A stretch of 8,315 nt of DNA, taken from NCBI GenBank assembly GCA_009782865.1, contig WRIF01000050.1, positions 1-8,315 of the forward strand, written 5' to 3'. The notes beneath the pieces were generated by a model, which worked only from the letters and a program-made list of their open reading frames with translations, was not told where the DNA came from and made no database searches. This DNA comes from Promicromonosporaceae bacterium. GTDB taxonomy: Bacteria; Actinomycetota; Actinomycetes; Actinomycetales; Cellulomonadaceae. Positions 1 to 6,272 of this stretch are shown here, one piece after another; position 1 is the first letter of the stretch; each line of letters begins with the position of its first letter. The translations under genes were made by a program, and so were the position numbers.

Positions 1-191
1 TCAACGATGAGGCTGCGAGGGCGCACCACATGAACCGTTCCGAGTTCTACACCCGGGCGGCGGCTCAGTTGCGGGATCAGGAGCAGGAGGGGGTCGCGGA
101 GATCAACGATATGGTGGCTCGCTTCGGACAGCGTGATGCAGCGGAAGTCCGCGCGGAGGCTAACCGGGTTCTTGAGGACGTCATCTGGTGA
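1..191 (+). CDS. Antitoxin of a MazEF-type module, ribbon-helix-helix-like (5' truncated by window edge)
   Basis: An open frame runs from base 3 to the TGA at 189-191, giving 62 visible residues; the N-terminus lies outside the window. An in-frame ATG at 30 would give only 53 residues, and the reading frame stays open upstream of it. The visible start (DEAARAHHMNRSEFYTRAA) resembles the second helix of a CopG/ribbon-helix-helix fold, where small antitoxins carry an N-S/R-S-E turn. It is followed by a charged, mostly helical tail of the kind that wraps the cognate toxin. Its stop codon overlaps the GTG start of the MazF-like gene in a GTGA arrangement, so the two are translationally coupled. 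Known from the family: such antitoxins bind DNA as dimers, repress their own operon and neutralise the toxin. The role is inferred mainly from position next to the toxin; the DNA-binding strand itself is not visible. Confidence 0.72.
   Translation, partial: NDEAARAHHMNRSEFYTRAAAQLRDQEQEGVAEINDMVARFGQRDAAEVRAEANRVLEDVIW
174..178 (+). promoter_or_regulatory. Ribosome binding site of the mazF-like gene
   Basis: GAGGA lies inside the antitoxin coding sequence, nine bases before the GTG at 188. It supports that GTG as the toxin start and the coupled reading of antitoxin then toxin. Confidence 0.55.
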
Positions 192-543
192 CTGGCCGGT
201 TTGAGCTGCTGCGGGGTCACGTTTGTCGGTACAACTTCGGGGCGGCTGCCGGCTCTTTGCCGAACAAGATCGGGCCAGTCGTCGTGATGCAGGGCAACCA
301 GTACAACCGGAGCGAGTTGCGAACCACCTTGGTCACCCCGCTCACTAGCGAGCTGGGGCGGGCCACCTTCGCGAACAACGTGTTTGTGCCCGCAGCGGAG
401 TCAGGGCTACCGAAGGACTCGGTGGCGCTGCCGTACCAGATGACCGCCGTGAACAAGCAGATCTAGAGTATCCAGCCGACCCGCTGACTCGCGGCCGCCT
501 GGAGGCGATCCTGGTTGCTCTCGACTTAGTGCTCGGAAGGTAG
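188..543 (+). pseudogene. mazF: MazF/PemK-family mRNA interferase toxin, frameshifted and lacking the catalytic Arg
   Basis: The frame from GTG 188 gives 92 residues ending at TAG 464-466. It matches the MazF/PemK fold: a first strand (RGHVCRYNFG), the VVVMQGN strand, an N-R-S turn, LVTPLTS with the conserved Thr53, and ESGLPKDSVAL. Family members continue for roughly 25 more residues. Those residues are present one frame back: from CTA at 463 the sequence reads [20 protein letters not shown] and on to TAG 541-543, a typical MazF C-terminal helix. A one-base deletion (or equivalent insertion) near 461-466 therefore split the gene; the restored protein would be about 118 residues. Separately, residue 29 (GGG, 272-274) is Gly where the family has the catalytic Arg before Pro (Arg25 in B. 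subtilis MazF). Active members cut single-stranded RNA at short sequence motifs. With both changes I expect no activity. A sequencing error could explain the frameshift but is unlikely to explain both. Confidence 0.8.
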
Positions 544-620
544 CCCTGATTGACGCGAGACGCTTCGCGAGTGTTGTCCGTGTTCCGGATCACCGCGGTC
601 AGCGAAGTAGGCTTGACCCC
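544..620 (+). other. Intergenic region between the mazF remnant and pdxS
   Basis: No gene is seen here. A small hairpin can form at 554-569 (CGCGA, six-base loop, TCGCG) just after the end of the mazF remnant; it has no T-tract, so it is at best a weak terminator. An 8-base perfect palindrome, ACCGCGGT, sits at 592-599, upstream of the putative pdxS -10 hexamer, where an operator could lie. Neither has stronger support than its symmetry. Confidence 0.3.
608..613 (+). promoter_or_regulatory. Putative -10 hexamer of a leaderless pdxS promoter
   Basis: TAGGCT fits the actinobacterial TANNNT consensus and ends seven bases before the GTG at 621, so transcription would begin at the start codon. 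There is no purine-rich Shine-Dalgarno sequence before 621, which agrees with leaderless initiation. No convincing -35 box is visible, which is common for such promoters. Confidence 0.5.
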
Positions 621-1520
621 GTGAACACTCCAAATGGAACCCAGGCAGGCCCGGCTCGCGTCAAGCGGGGCGTGGCCGAGATGCTCAAGGGCGGCGTCAT
701 CATGGATGTCGTCACCCCGGAACAGGCGAAGATCGCCGAGGATGCCGGCGCGGTCGCCGTCATGGCCCTCGAGCGCGTCCCGGCCGACATCCGCGCCCAG
801 GGTGGCGTGGCCCGCATGTCTGACCCCGACATGATCGACGGCATCATCAACGCGGTCTCCATTCCCGTGATGGCCAAGGCCCGCATCGGCCACTTCGTTG
901 AGGCACAGGTGTTGCAGTCCCTCGGCGTGGACTACATCGACGAGTCCGAGGTGCTCACCCCCGCGGACTACACCAACCACATCGACAAGTGGGCCTTCGA
1001 CGTGCCCTTCGTCTGCGGTGCCACCAACCTCGGTGAGGCGCTGCGCCGCATCACCGAGGGGGCCGCGTTCATTCGCTCCAAGGGTGAGGCCGGCACGGGT
1101 GACGTCTCCAATGCCACCACCCACATGCGGCGGATTCGTGCCGAGATCGCCGCCCTGGCCTCCCTGCCGAAGGACGAGCTGTACGTTGCCGCCAAGGAGT
1201 TGCAGGCCCCGTTCGAGCTGGTCGTCGAGGTCGCCGAGACCGGCCAACTGCCCGTCGTGCTGTTCACCGCCGGCGGCATCGCCACCCCGGCCGACGCTGC
1301 CATGATGATGCAGCTCGGCGCGCAGGGCGTGTTTGTTGGCTCGGGCATCTTCAAGTCCGGCGACCCGGTGGCCCGCGCCAAGGCCATCGTCAAGGCCACC
1401 ACCTCCTATGACAACCCCGATGTGATTGCCAGCGTCTCTCGCGGCCTTGGCGAGGCCATGGTCGGTATCAATGTCGACGAAGAGCCTGCCCCCGTTCGTC
1501 TTTCTGAACGCGGCTGGTAG
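621..1520 (+). CDS. pdxS: Pyridoxal 5'-phosphate synthase, synthase subunit PdxS
   Basis: PdxS is the TIM-barrel subunit of the DXP-independent vitamin B6 pathway. In the cytoplasm it makes pyridoxal 5'-phosphate from ribose 5-phosphate, glyceraldehyde 3-phosphate and ammonia that the glutaminase PdxT releases from glutamine. The 299 residues are full length for the family and very conserved. The N-terminal [17 protein letters not shown] segment carries the catalytic Asp29; Lys86 in VMAKARIGH is the lysine that forms the sugar imine (Lys81 in B. subtilis); Lys154 in [10 protein letters not shown] is the second lysine (Lys149) beside the phosphate-binding loop; the late [13 protein letters not shown] and VGSGIFKS loops bind phosphate. 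The GTG start is chosen because conserved sequence begins about 12 residues later and a -10 hexamer sits right before it. PdxT normally follows in many actinobacteria; here an unrelated lipoprotein gene does. Confidence 0.97.
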   Translation: MNTPNGTQAGPARVKRGVAEMLKGGVIMDVVTPEQAKIAEDAGAVAVMALERVPADIRAQGGVARMSDPDMIDGIINAVSIPVMAKARIGHFVEAQVLQSLGVDYIDESEVLTPADYTNHIDKWAFDVPFVCGATNLGEALRRITEGAAFIRSKGEAGTGDVSNATTHMRRIRAEIAALASLPKDELYVAAKELQAPFELVVEVAETGQLPVVLFTAGGIATPADAAMMMQLGAQGVFVGSGIFKSGDPVARAKAIVKATTSYDNPDVIASVSRGLGEAMVGINVDEEPAPVRLSERGW

Positions 1521-1533
1521 CCTTTGGGGCGAA

Positions 1534-1555
1534 TGAGATCTTTGAATAGATCTCA
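1534..1555. promoter_or_regulatory. Perfect 8-bp inverted repeat between pdxS and the lipoprotein gene
   Basis: TGAGATCT, a six-base TTGAAT spacer, then AGATCTCA form a perfect dyad 13 bases after the pdxS stop. The transcript could form an 8-bp hairpin, but it is A/U-rich in the stem and no T-tract follows, so it is a poor intrinsic terminator. It overlaps a possible promoter for the lipoprotein gene (TTGGGG at 1524-1529, 17-base spacer, TAGATC at 1547-1552), so an operator is an equally good reading. The symmetry is seen; the role is inferred. Confidence 0.4.
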
Positions 1556-1567
1556 CCGCCTCAACAT

Positions 1568-1573
1568 AGGAGA
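1568..1573 (+). promoter_or_regulatory. Ribosome binding site of the lipoprotein gene
   Basis: AGGAGA lies five bases before the ATG at 1579. It is the clearest Shine-Dalgarno sequence in the window and fixes this start, in contrast to neighbouring genes that look leaderless. Confidence 0.75.
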
Positions 1574-1578
1574 ATTGA

Positions 1579-2313
1579 ATGAAGACGTCCAGGACAATTG
1601 TACTGGGCCTTGCGGTAAGCGTGGCAATGGGACTCTCCCTTGCGGCCTGCGGTGGTGACGCCGAAGCCGATGACTCCCCTTACGCGGTTGATGGGGGCTC
1701 CGAGGCGCCCGCGCCGACAGCTGAGCAGGAAGCGGGCGCGGATGCGCCCGCCGCCGAGTCGACGCCGCAGGACCCGGGGGAACCGCAAGGGTCGGTGGTG
1801 GCGCAATGGGTCGAGCAAGACGTGACCTTCTTCGACGAGCCGGTAGAGCGAACCACCGTGGTGTTGCGCTCGACGACGCTAGTCCCCGCCGTCCACGTGC
1901 CCGGGGGGCCGCACCAAAGCACGATGGATCGCGGCCTCATGCTCGGTGTCTGGCTCTCCTCGGAGGCCAGCCCGCACTTCTATAACGATGAATGGGCGCG
2001 AGCGGGGGACTTCGGCCTGTACTCCAGCGCGAATGAGCGCCTTGGACATTGCAGCACAATTCCCACCGGGAGGATGCAGGGAGCGGCAGGGGAAGAGATT
2101 CTTGCCCTCCTTGGGGATGGGCCCGTCTATCACGAAATTACCGCCTTTGACCAAGAGGCGGACGAGGGATGGATTTACTGTCTCATGCTGAACGACGATG
2201 TAGATCGGTGGGATGGGCAGGGCCTGTCCTTGGTCTATCATCGGGAGCAGACCGCCAGGCATCCCCGCGGGGCCATGGAGGCATTCACCTACACGATTCC
2301 GCTGCTTCCCTAG
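1579..2313 (+). CDS. Secreted lipoprotein of unknown function
   Basis: The 244-residue product begins with a typical lipoprotein signal peptide: Lys2 and Arg5, a hydrophobic core at residues 7-20, and the lipobox LAAC with Cys24, which would be lipidated and cleaved. Residues 25-72 are a flexible linker rich in Ala, Pro, Glu and Asp (SEAPAPTAEQEAGADAPAAE), as in proteins that hold a domain away from the membrane. The rest, about residues 73-244, is a compact domain with several beta-prone stretches and two cysteines, Cys158 and Cys201, that could form a disulfide. I do not recognise this domain. The gene starts 58 bases after pdxS and is followed closely by the DUF2156 membrane protein on the same strand, so the two may share a transcript. 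It should sit on the outer face of the cytoplasmic membrane. The protein's existence is well supported by the signal peptide and ribosome binding site; its job is open. Confidence 0.88.
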   Translation: MKTSRTIVLGLAVSVAMGLSLAACGGDAEADDSPYAVDGGSEAPAPTAEQEAGADAPAAESTPQDPGEPQGSVVAQWVEQDVTFFDEPVERTTVVLRSTTLVPAVHVPGGPHQSTMDRGLMLGVWLSSEASPHFYNDEWARAGDFGLYSSANERLGHCSTIPTGRMQGAAGEEILALLGDGPVYHEITAFDQEADEGWIYCLMLNDDVDRWDGQGLSLVYHREQTARHPRGAMEAFTYTIPLLP

Positions 2314-2401
2314 GCGGGAGTCGAGGCCCAATGGCACATCAATGAGTGCCACAGGGGCCCCAAGACCGGCGGGCAGGGGGCGGCCCTGCCAGGCTGGCAA
2401 G

Positions 2402-4006
2402 ATGGCAAGGCCTAGCCAGCGCAGCCGGATCGAGAACGCGGTCATCTTGGCCGTCGGGCTGTTGGCTGCGCTCGGAGGGCTCCTGGCAATCGCGCCCCTG
2501 CCCACGATGGAACGTCGCCTCTCCGATTTCCTCGAGGTGGGCCGCCTGCTGCAGCTGTTTGTCGCCGGCCTGCTCCTGACGGTCTTGTGGAACCTCTATC
2601 GGCGCAAGGCCGCGGCATGGGCCATCTCCGTTGGTGCACTGATCGTCAGCCTGGCCGTGCTCCTGGCCCAGGCGGGGCTCCATCGTCACCCGGCGCATCT
2701 GGCGCTGGCACTGCCGACCGCCGCGATCCTGGTCGTCTTGGTGGCCTGGCGCCGCGACTTTTCCCCCCCGCAGGCCCGCCGCTCCATCGAGGTGGCGGCC
2801 GCCTGCGGGGCGCTCGCCCTGGCCTGCTACGTCGCCGCCATGGTGTGGGGGCGACCCGACCACCTGGAGACGCTGTTCTATCTGGTGATGGGGGCGGGCG
2901 CAGTGGTGGCCCTTGGCTTCGCCCTGCGCCCCTTCCTGCCGGTGCCCCTTTCTAGCCCGGCGGACAGGCAGCGGGCCCGCACGCTGCTGAGGCAGTATGG
3001 GCAGAACAACCTGTCCTACCTGGCCCTTGAGCCCGACAAGACGCTGTTCTTCACCGCCGATCCCCCCGGGATGGTGGCCTATGGGGTGGTGCGCGACACC
3101 ATCGTCGTGGCGGGCGACCCCGTCTGTGCCGCCGGAGACCTGCCGGCGGTGTTGGAGCGGTTCACTCGATATGCGGTGGGCAGCGCCCACTCGCTGTTCT
3201 TCCTGAGCGTCACCGAGGAGGCGCGCCCTGCCTACGATGGCGTCGGCTATCGCACCGTCAAGTGCGGCGAGGAGGCCAGGTTCGACCTGGCCACCTACTC
3301 GATTGCGGGCAAGGGGGGAGCCAAGATTCGCGCCAACATCAACCACGCCACCAAGGCCCACCTCACGGTCCACGAGTATCGGGTGGCCGAGGCTCGGGAG
3401 GCGGGCCTTGATGCCGAGTTCAACCGCGTGACCGCCGAATGGCTCTCCACCAAGCCGAGCGGGGAGTTGGCATTCTCCGTCGGAGGCGTCGGCCTGGACG
3501 ACCCCATGGACAAGCGGTACTTTTACGCGACCGATGCCGACGGGGTGATGCAGGGGTTTGTGGTGTTTGTCCCCTTCATCGACGCGGGCGGTCGCGGCTA
3601 CATGGCCGACGTCACTCGCCGCGCCCTCTCCGCCCCTGGCGGGGTCACACAGAAGATCATCTTCGAGGCCTTCGGGGCCTTCCGCGCCGAGGGGGTGACC
3701 TGGGGATCGATGGGAGTGGCCCCGTTGGCGAACGTGATCGAGCCCGGGCACCGGCCGTCGTCCGTCCAGCGGATAATGGACTTCGCCTATCAGAACCTAG
3801 GGGACGTCTACGGGTTCAAGAGCCTCTTCGAGGCCAAGAAACGCTACAACCCCAGCCAGTGGCGGCCCGTCTACTTCGCCTACCTGCCGAAGAACCTCAC
3901 GCCGTCCATGGTCTACGCCGCCGTGCGGATTCAGAACCCCCAAGGAATCGGTGACTTCTTCCGCGCGTTTGTGCGAGGTCGTTTCGCCCGCCGCGCCCTG
4001 AGGTAG
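2402..4006 (+). CDS. Six-TM DUF2156 membrane protein, MprF/LysX-like aminoacyl-phosphatidylglycerol synthase relative
   Basis: From ATG 2402 the product has 534 residues. Six hydrophobic segments are visible at about 12-33, 45-66, 70-90, 98-116, 128-148 and 157-177. They are followed by a soluble DUF2156 domain from about 190 to 515, with the family's QNNLSYLALEPDK start, the GEEARFDL strand near 289-296, an R-x-N-I-N-H helix near 310-315, and a C-terminal YNPSQWRPVYFAY block. In MprF and mycobacterial LysX, this domain moves an amino acid from aminoacyl-tRNA to phosphatidylglycerol, lowering membrane negative charge and giving resistance to cationic peptides. No lysyl-tRNA synthetase domain is fused here, and the membrane part is shorter than the MprF flippase. 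The donor amino acid and lipid are not visible. The start is uncertain: ATG 2342 (554 residues) is possible but adds a codon-poor stretch; neither has a strong ribosome binding site. It lies just downstream of the lipoprotein gene. Confidence 0.85.
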   Translation: MARPSQRSRIENAVILAVGLLAALGGLLAIAPLPTMERRLSDFLEVGRLLQLFVAGLLLTVLWNLYRRKAAAWAISVGALIVSLAVLLAQAGLHRHPAHLALALPTAAILVVLVAWRRDFSPPQARRSIEVAAACGALALACYVAAMVWGRPDHLETLFYLVMGAGAVVALGFALRPFLPVPLSSPADRQRARTLLRQYGQNNLSYLALEPDKTLFFTADPPGMVAYGVVRDTIVVAGDPVCAAGDLPAVLERFTRYAVGSAHSLFFLSVTEEARPAYDGVGYRTVKCGEEARFDLATYSIAGKGGAKIRANINHATKAHLTVHEYRVAEAREAGLDAEFNRVTAEWLSTKPSGELAFSVGGVGLDDPMDKRYFYATDADGVMQGFVVFVPFIDAGGRGYMADVTRRALSAPGGVTQKIIFEAFGAFRAEGVTWGSMGVAPLANVIEPGHRPSSVQRIMDFAYQNLGDVYGFKSLFEAKKRYNPSQWRPVYFAYLPKNLTPSMVYAAVRIQNPQGIGDFFRAFVRGRFARRALR

Positions 4007-4010
4007 GCAC

Positions 4011-4016
4011 TAAACT
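4011..4016 (+). promoter_or_regulatory. Putative -10 hexamer of a leaderless GNAT gene promoter
   Basis: TAAACT ends six bases before the ATG at 4023, placing the transcript start at or next to the start codon. No Shine-Dalgarno sequence precedes the ATG. The hexamer lies in the 16-base gap after the DUF2156 gene, so the acetyltransferase can be expressed on its own. Confidence 0.55.
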
Positions 4017-4022
4017 TCGACG

Positions 4023-4562
4023 ATGCCCATCGTCTTTGCAGACCCTGCCGTCGCCACGTCCACGTCCGCGACCGAGCCGCGCTTGCTGACCGAGCGGCTC
4101 GAACTGCGGTACTTCCGCCGGGCCGACCACGGCGCCTACGCGGCGATGTGGGAAAAACCTGAGTTCTACCGCTACCTGGGTGACGGCACGCCCAAGCCCG
4201 CCGACTTCGCCGCCAGGTTTGCCACCAGCCTGTCCTTCAGTCGAGGGGTCTTCGCCGTCGTCGTCCGCGCAACTAGAGAGCTGATCGGGCACTGTGGCAT
4301 CCGCCCCATCCCCGACGGTCGCATCGAGCTGCTGTACGCCTACGATCCGACCGCCTGGGGACAGGGGTACGCCACCGAGGCGGCCCGCGCCGTGTTGGAG
4401 TACGGCCGGGCACACTTCGAGATCGATGAACTGATCGCGATGGCCTATCCCGCCAATGCCGCCTCTGGCAACGTGATCCGCAAGCTGGGCTTCACGCTCA
4501 TGGGCCAAGAGGAGCACTTCGGGGCGATGCTCGATGTCTACTCGCTCACAGAAACGCCCTAG
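4023..4562 (+). CDS. GNAT-family N-acetyltransferase, RimJ/RimL type
   Basis: The 179-residue product fits the Acetyltransf_3 branch of the GNAT superfamily, cytoplasmic enzymes that move the acetyl group of acetyl-CoA to an amine. Residues 20-32 (RLLTERLELRYFR) are the usual first strand. After the IGHCGIRPI strand comes the acetyl-CoA pyrophosphate-binding loop WGQGYATEAARAVLEYG (motif A, Q-x-x-G-x-A type), and near the end NAASGNVIRKLGF is motif B, the helix before the last strands. The substrate may be a protein N-terminus, a drug or a small molecule; sequence alone does not tell. The start at ATG 4023 is favoured because a TANNNT hexamer lies six bases upstream. The gene follows the DUF2156 gene by 16 bases and precedes the exporter gene; no functional link is evident. 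Confidence 0.92.
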   Translation: MPIVFADPAVATSTSATEPRLLTERLELRYFRRADHGAYAAMWEKPEFYRYLGDGTPKPADFAARFATSLSFSRGVFAVVVRATRELIGHCGIRPIPDGRIELLYAYDPTAWGQGYATEAARAVLEYGRAHFEIDELIAMAYPANAASGNVIRKLGFTLMGQEEHFGAMLDVYSLTETP

Positions 4563-4584
4563 CGCGACCACAGTTGCACCCCTA

Positions 4585-4597
4585 GGCCCGTCGGGCC
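4585..4597 (+). terminator. Weak hairpin after the GNAT gene
   Basis: GGCCC, a three-base loop GTC, and GGGCC form a short GC-rich stem 22 bases after the acetyltransferase stop. No T-tract follows, so termination is only a possibility; such short stems arise often in GC-rich DNA. Confidence 0.22.
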
Positions 4598-4645
4598 GCG
4601 CCCGAGCATCGCCTGCCACCTCGCGCGGCGACTCCCGCCCACCAG

Positions 4646-4651
4646 TAGCGT
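4646..4651 (+). promoter_or_regulatory. Putative -10 hexamer of a leaderless exporter gene promoter
   Basis: TAGCGT ends seven bases before the GTG at 4659, the third occurrence of this layout in the window. A GGAGG at 4652-4656 is only two bases from that GTG, too close for ordinary ribosome binding, so leaderless initiation at 4659 is the better reading. It also argues against the earlier in-frame GTG at 4650, which would overlap the hexamer. Confidence 0.5.
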
Positions 4652-4658
4652 GGAGGCC

Positions 4659-6272
4659 GTGAGCAAGACGACTACGACGGCAGCCGAAACCACCCAGGTC
4701 GGCAGGCGGCGCTGGTGGGTGCTGGCCACCGTCGGCGTGGCGCAGTTGATGATCATGCTGGACATGACCATCGTCAACATCGCCCTGCCGACCGCGCAGA
4801 AGGCCCTCGGCTTCTCCGATGGCGACCGGCAGTGGGTGGTCACCGCCTACGCCCTGGCCTTCGGGGGGCTGCTGCTTCTCGGTGGACGCCTCGGCGACCT
4901 GATCGGCCGCAGAGCGGTGTTCATGATTGGCCTCATCGGCTTCGCCAGCGCCTCGGCCTACGGCGGACTGGCCGCCAACTTCGCCCATCTGGTGGCCGCC
5001 CGGGCGTGCCAGGGCATGTTTGCGGCCCTGCTGGCCCCTGCCGCGCTGTCCGTGTTGACCACCACCTTCACCAGGCCCAAGGAGCGGGCGCTGGCCTTCG
5101 GCGTGTTTGGAGGCATCGCCGGGGCGGGCGGCGCCGCCGGCCTGCTGCTGGGCGGGTTCCTTACCGACGTCCTGTCCTGGCGCTGGACCCTGTTCGTCAA
5201 CGTCATCTTTGCCATCATCGCCCTGAGCGGCGCGCTGGCCTTCCTCAGGCAGGGCCGCAGCGCCGAACGGCAACGCCTCGACCTGATCGGGGCGCTGTTC
5301 GGTGGGACAGGGCTGTTCGCGCTGGTCTACGGCTTCTCCCGTGCGGCCCCCGACGGCTGGGGCGCCCCACAGACCTGGATCCCCATCGTCGCCGCAGTGT
5401 GGCTCCTGCTGGCTTTCGTCGGCCGGATGCGGCACACGCCATACCCGCTGCTGCCGCTGCGGGTGGTGGCCGACCGCAACCGGGGCGCGTCGTTCCTGGG
5501 AGTGATGATCATCGCCGCCGCCATGTTCGCCGCCTTCCTCTTTGGCACCTACTACCTGCAGAACAACCTCGGCTACACCGCCATCGGCACCGGCCTCGCC
5601 TTCCTGCCGCAGATCGCCGTGCTGGCGGTCACCGCGCAGGTCACCACCAACTTCCTACTGCCGCGCTTCGGGCCAAAGGTGATGGTGCCCCTCGGCATGG
5701 TGTTCGCCGCCCTCGGCATGGGGACCATGGGCCTCATCCAGGCCGGCTCGACCTACACCTCCCACGTGCTGCCCGGCCTGATGGTCATGGGCCTCGGCAT
5801 GGGCATGGTGATGCCATCGTGTATTCAGACCGCCACCCTCGGAATTGACGCTGCGCACGCCGGGGTGGGCTCGGCGGTGGTCAACACCTCGCAGCAGATC
5901 GGCGGCGCCGTGGGCACCGCCATCCTCAACACGATTGCCACCCGCACCGGCGCCTCCTGGCTGGCCGCCCACGGCACCGAGTTCGGTGCCGCTTGGGGCA
6001 AGGGGCCGGAGGGAGTAGCCTACGGCGCCAGGTTCCTCTCCCAGCAGGGCATCGACCCGGCTGCCGCCACCGCCGCGCAGCTGGCGCAGGCGCAGCAGGC
6101 GGTCATCGAGGCGGCGAAGCAGGCGGTGGCCCAGCAGGCCGCCCTGGAAAGCTACACGCGAGCCTTCTGGATTGCCGCCGGGATGTTCCTCTTCGGCGCG
6201 GTCGTCACCGCCTGGCTGTTCCGGCGCCGTGACCTCGCCACCGCGGCCGCGCTACAGGCGGCCGTCACCTAG
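4659..6272 (+). CDS. MFS drug exporter, DHA2 (EmrB/QacA) family, 14 TM
   Basis: The product has 537 residues from GTG 4659 (540 from the less likely GTG 4650). It is a major facilitator of the drug:H+ antiporter-2 group, which expels drugs or dyes across the cytoplasmic membrane using the proton gradient. Diagnostic motifs: LDMTIVNIALP in TM1 (motif D1), WVVTAYALAFGGLLLLGGRL followed by GDLIGRRAVF (motif A, TM2-TM3 loop), and FGGIAGAGGAAGLLLGGFL in TM5 (antiporter motif C position; the Pro of the textbook motif is absent, as often in actinobacterial members). Fourteen hydrophobic segments fit the DHA2 topology. A charged, Ala/Gln-rich loop (roughly TAAQLAQAQQAVIEAAKQAV) precedes the last TM helix, again typical. 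The substrate cannot be told, and no TetR-type regulator is adjacent within the window. Its stop codon overlaps the end of the convergent permease gene. Confidence 0.93.
   Translation: MSKTTTTAAETTQVGRRRWWVLATVGVAQLMIMLDMTIVNIALPTAQKALGFSDGDRQWVVTAYALAFGGLLLLGGRLGDLIGRRAVFMIGLIGFASASAYGGLAANFAHLVAARACQGMFAALLAPAALSVLTTTFTRPKERALAFGVFGGIAGAGGAAGLLLGGFLTDVLSWRWTLFVNVIFAIIALSGALAFLRQGRSAERQRLDLIGALFGGTGLFALVYGFSRAAPDGWGAPQTWIPIVAAVWLLLAFVGRMRHTPYPLLPLRVVADRNRGASFLGVMIIAAAMFAAFLFGTYYLQNNLGYTAIGTGLAFLPQIAVLAVTAQVTTNFLLPRFGPKVMVPLGMVFAALGMGTMGLIQAGSTYTSHVLPGLMVMGLGMGMVMPSCIQTATLGIDAAHAGVGSAVVNTSQQIGGAVGTAILNTIATRTGASWLAAHGTEFGAAWGKGPEGVAYGARFLSQQGIDPAAATAAQLAQAQQAVIEAAKQAVAQQAALESYTRAFWIAAGMFLFGAVVTAWLFRRRDLATAAALQAAVT
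6265..6272. other. 8-base tail-to-tail overlap of convergent genes
   Basis: The exporter stop TAG (6270-6272, + strand) and the permease stop TGA (6267-6265, - strand) cross, so both reading frames share these eight bases. No intergenic space exists for terminators; each transcript must end inside the other gene, giving antisense 3' ends. Confidence 0.9.

Noticed and set aside
455..466. Programmed -1 frameshifting to make full-length MazF
   Set aside because: Slipping back one base would join the frames exactly, but there is no slippery heptamer before the stop (CAAGCAGATC) and no clear downstream structure; a mutation is simpler, above all with the catalytic Arg also lost.
550..555. TTGACG as the -35 box of the pdxS promoter
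   Set aside because: It is far too distant from the TAGGCT hexamer at 608, and no acceptable -10 sits 16-18 bases after it.
345..1556. 403-residue open frame on the minus strand opposite pdxS
   Set aside because: It is antisense to an unmistakable pdxS, has His/Gly/Arg-rich low-complexity composition and no domain; it is a by-product of G/C third positions.
2213..2341. Longer N-terminus of the DUF2156 protein starting at 2213
   Set aside because: It would overlap the lipoprotein gene by about 100 bases and adds a Pro/Arg-rich stretch unlike a membrane protein N-terminus.
2339..3751. 470-residue minus-strand frame opposite the DUF2156 gene
   Set aside because: Composition is rich in Gly, His, Gln and Arg with no recognisable fold, and the opposite strand encodes a clear family member.
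3897..5435. 512-residue minus-strand frame across the GNAT and exporter genes
   Set aside because: It spans two well-supported genes and has low-complexity G/Q/E/R-rich composition; shadow of codon bias.
4715..5848. 377-residue plus-strand frame inside the exporter gene
   Set aside because: Arg/Gly/Pro/His-rich product in a shifted frame of a 14-TM protein; no independent signal.
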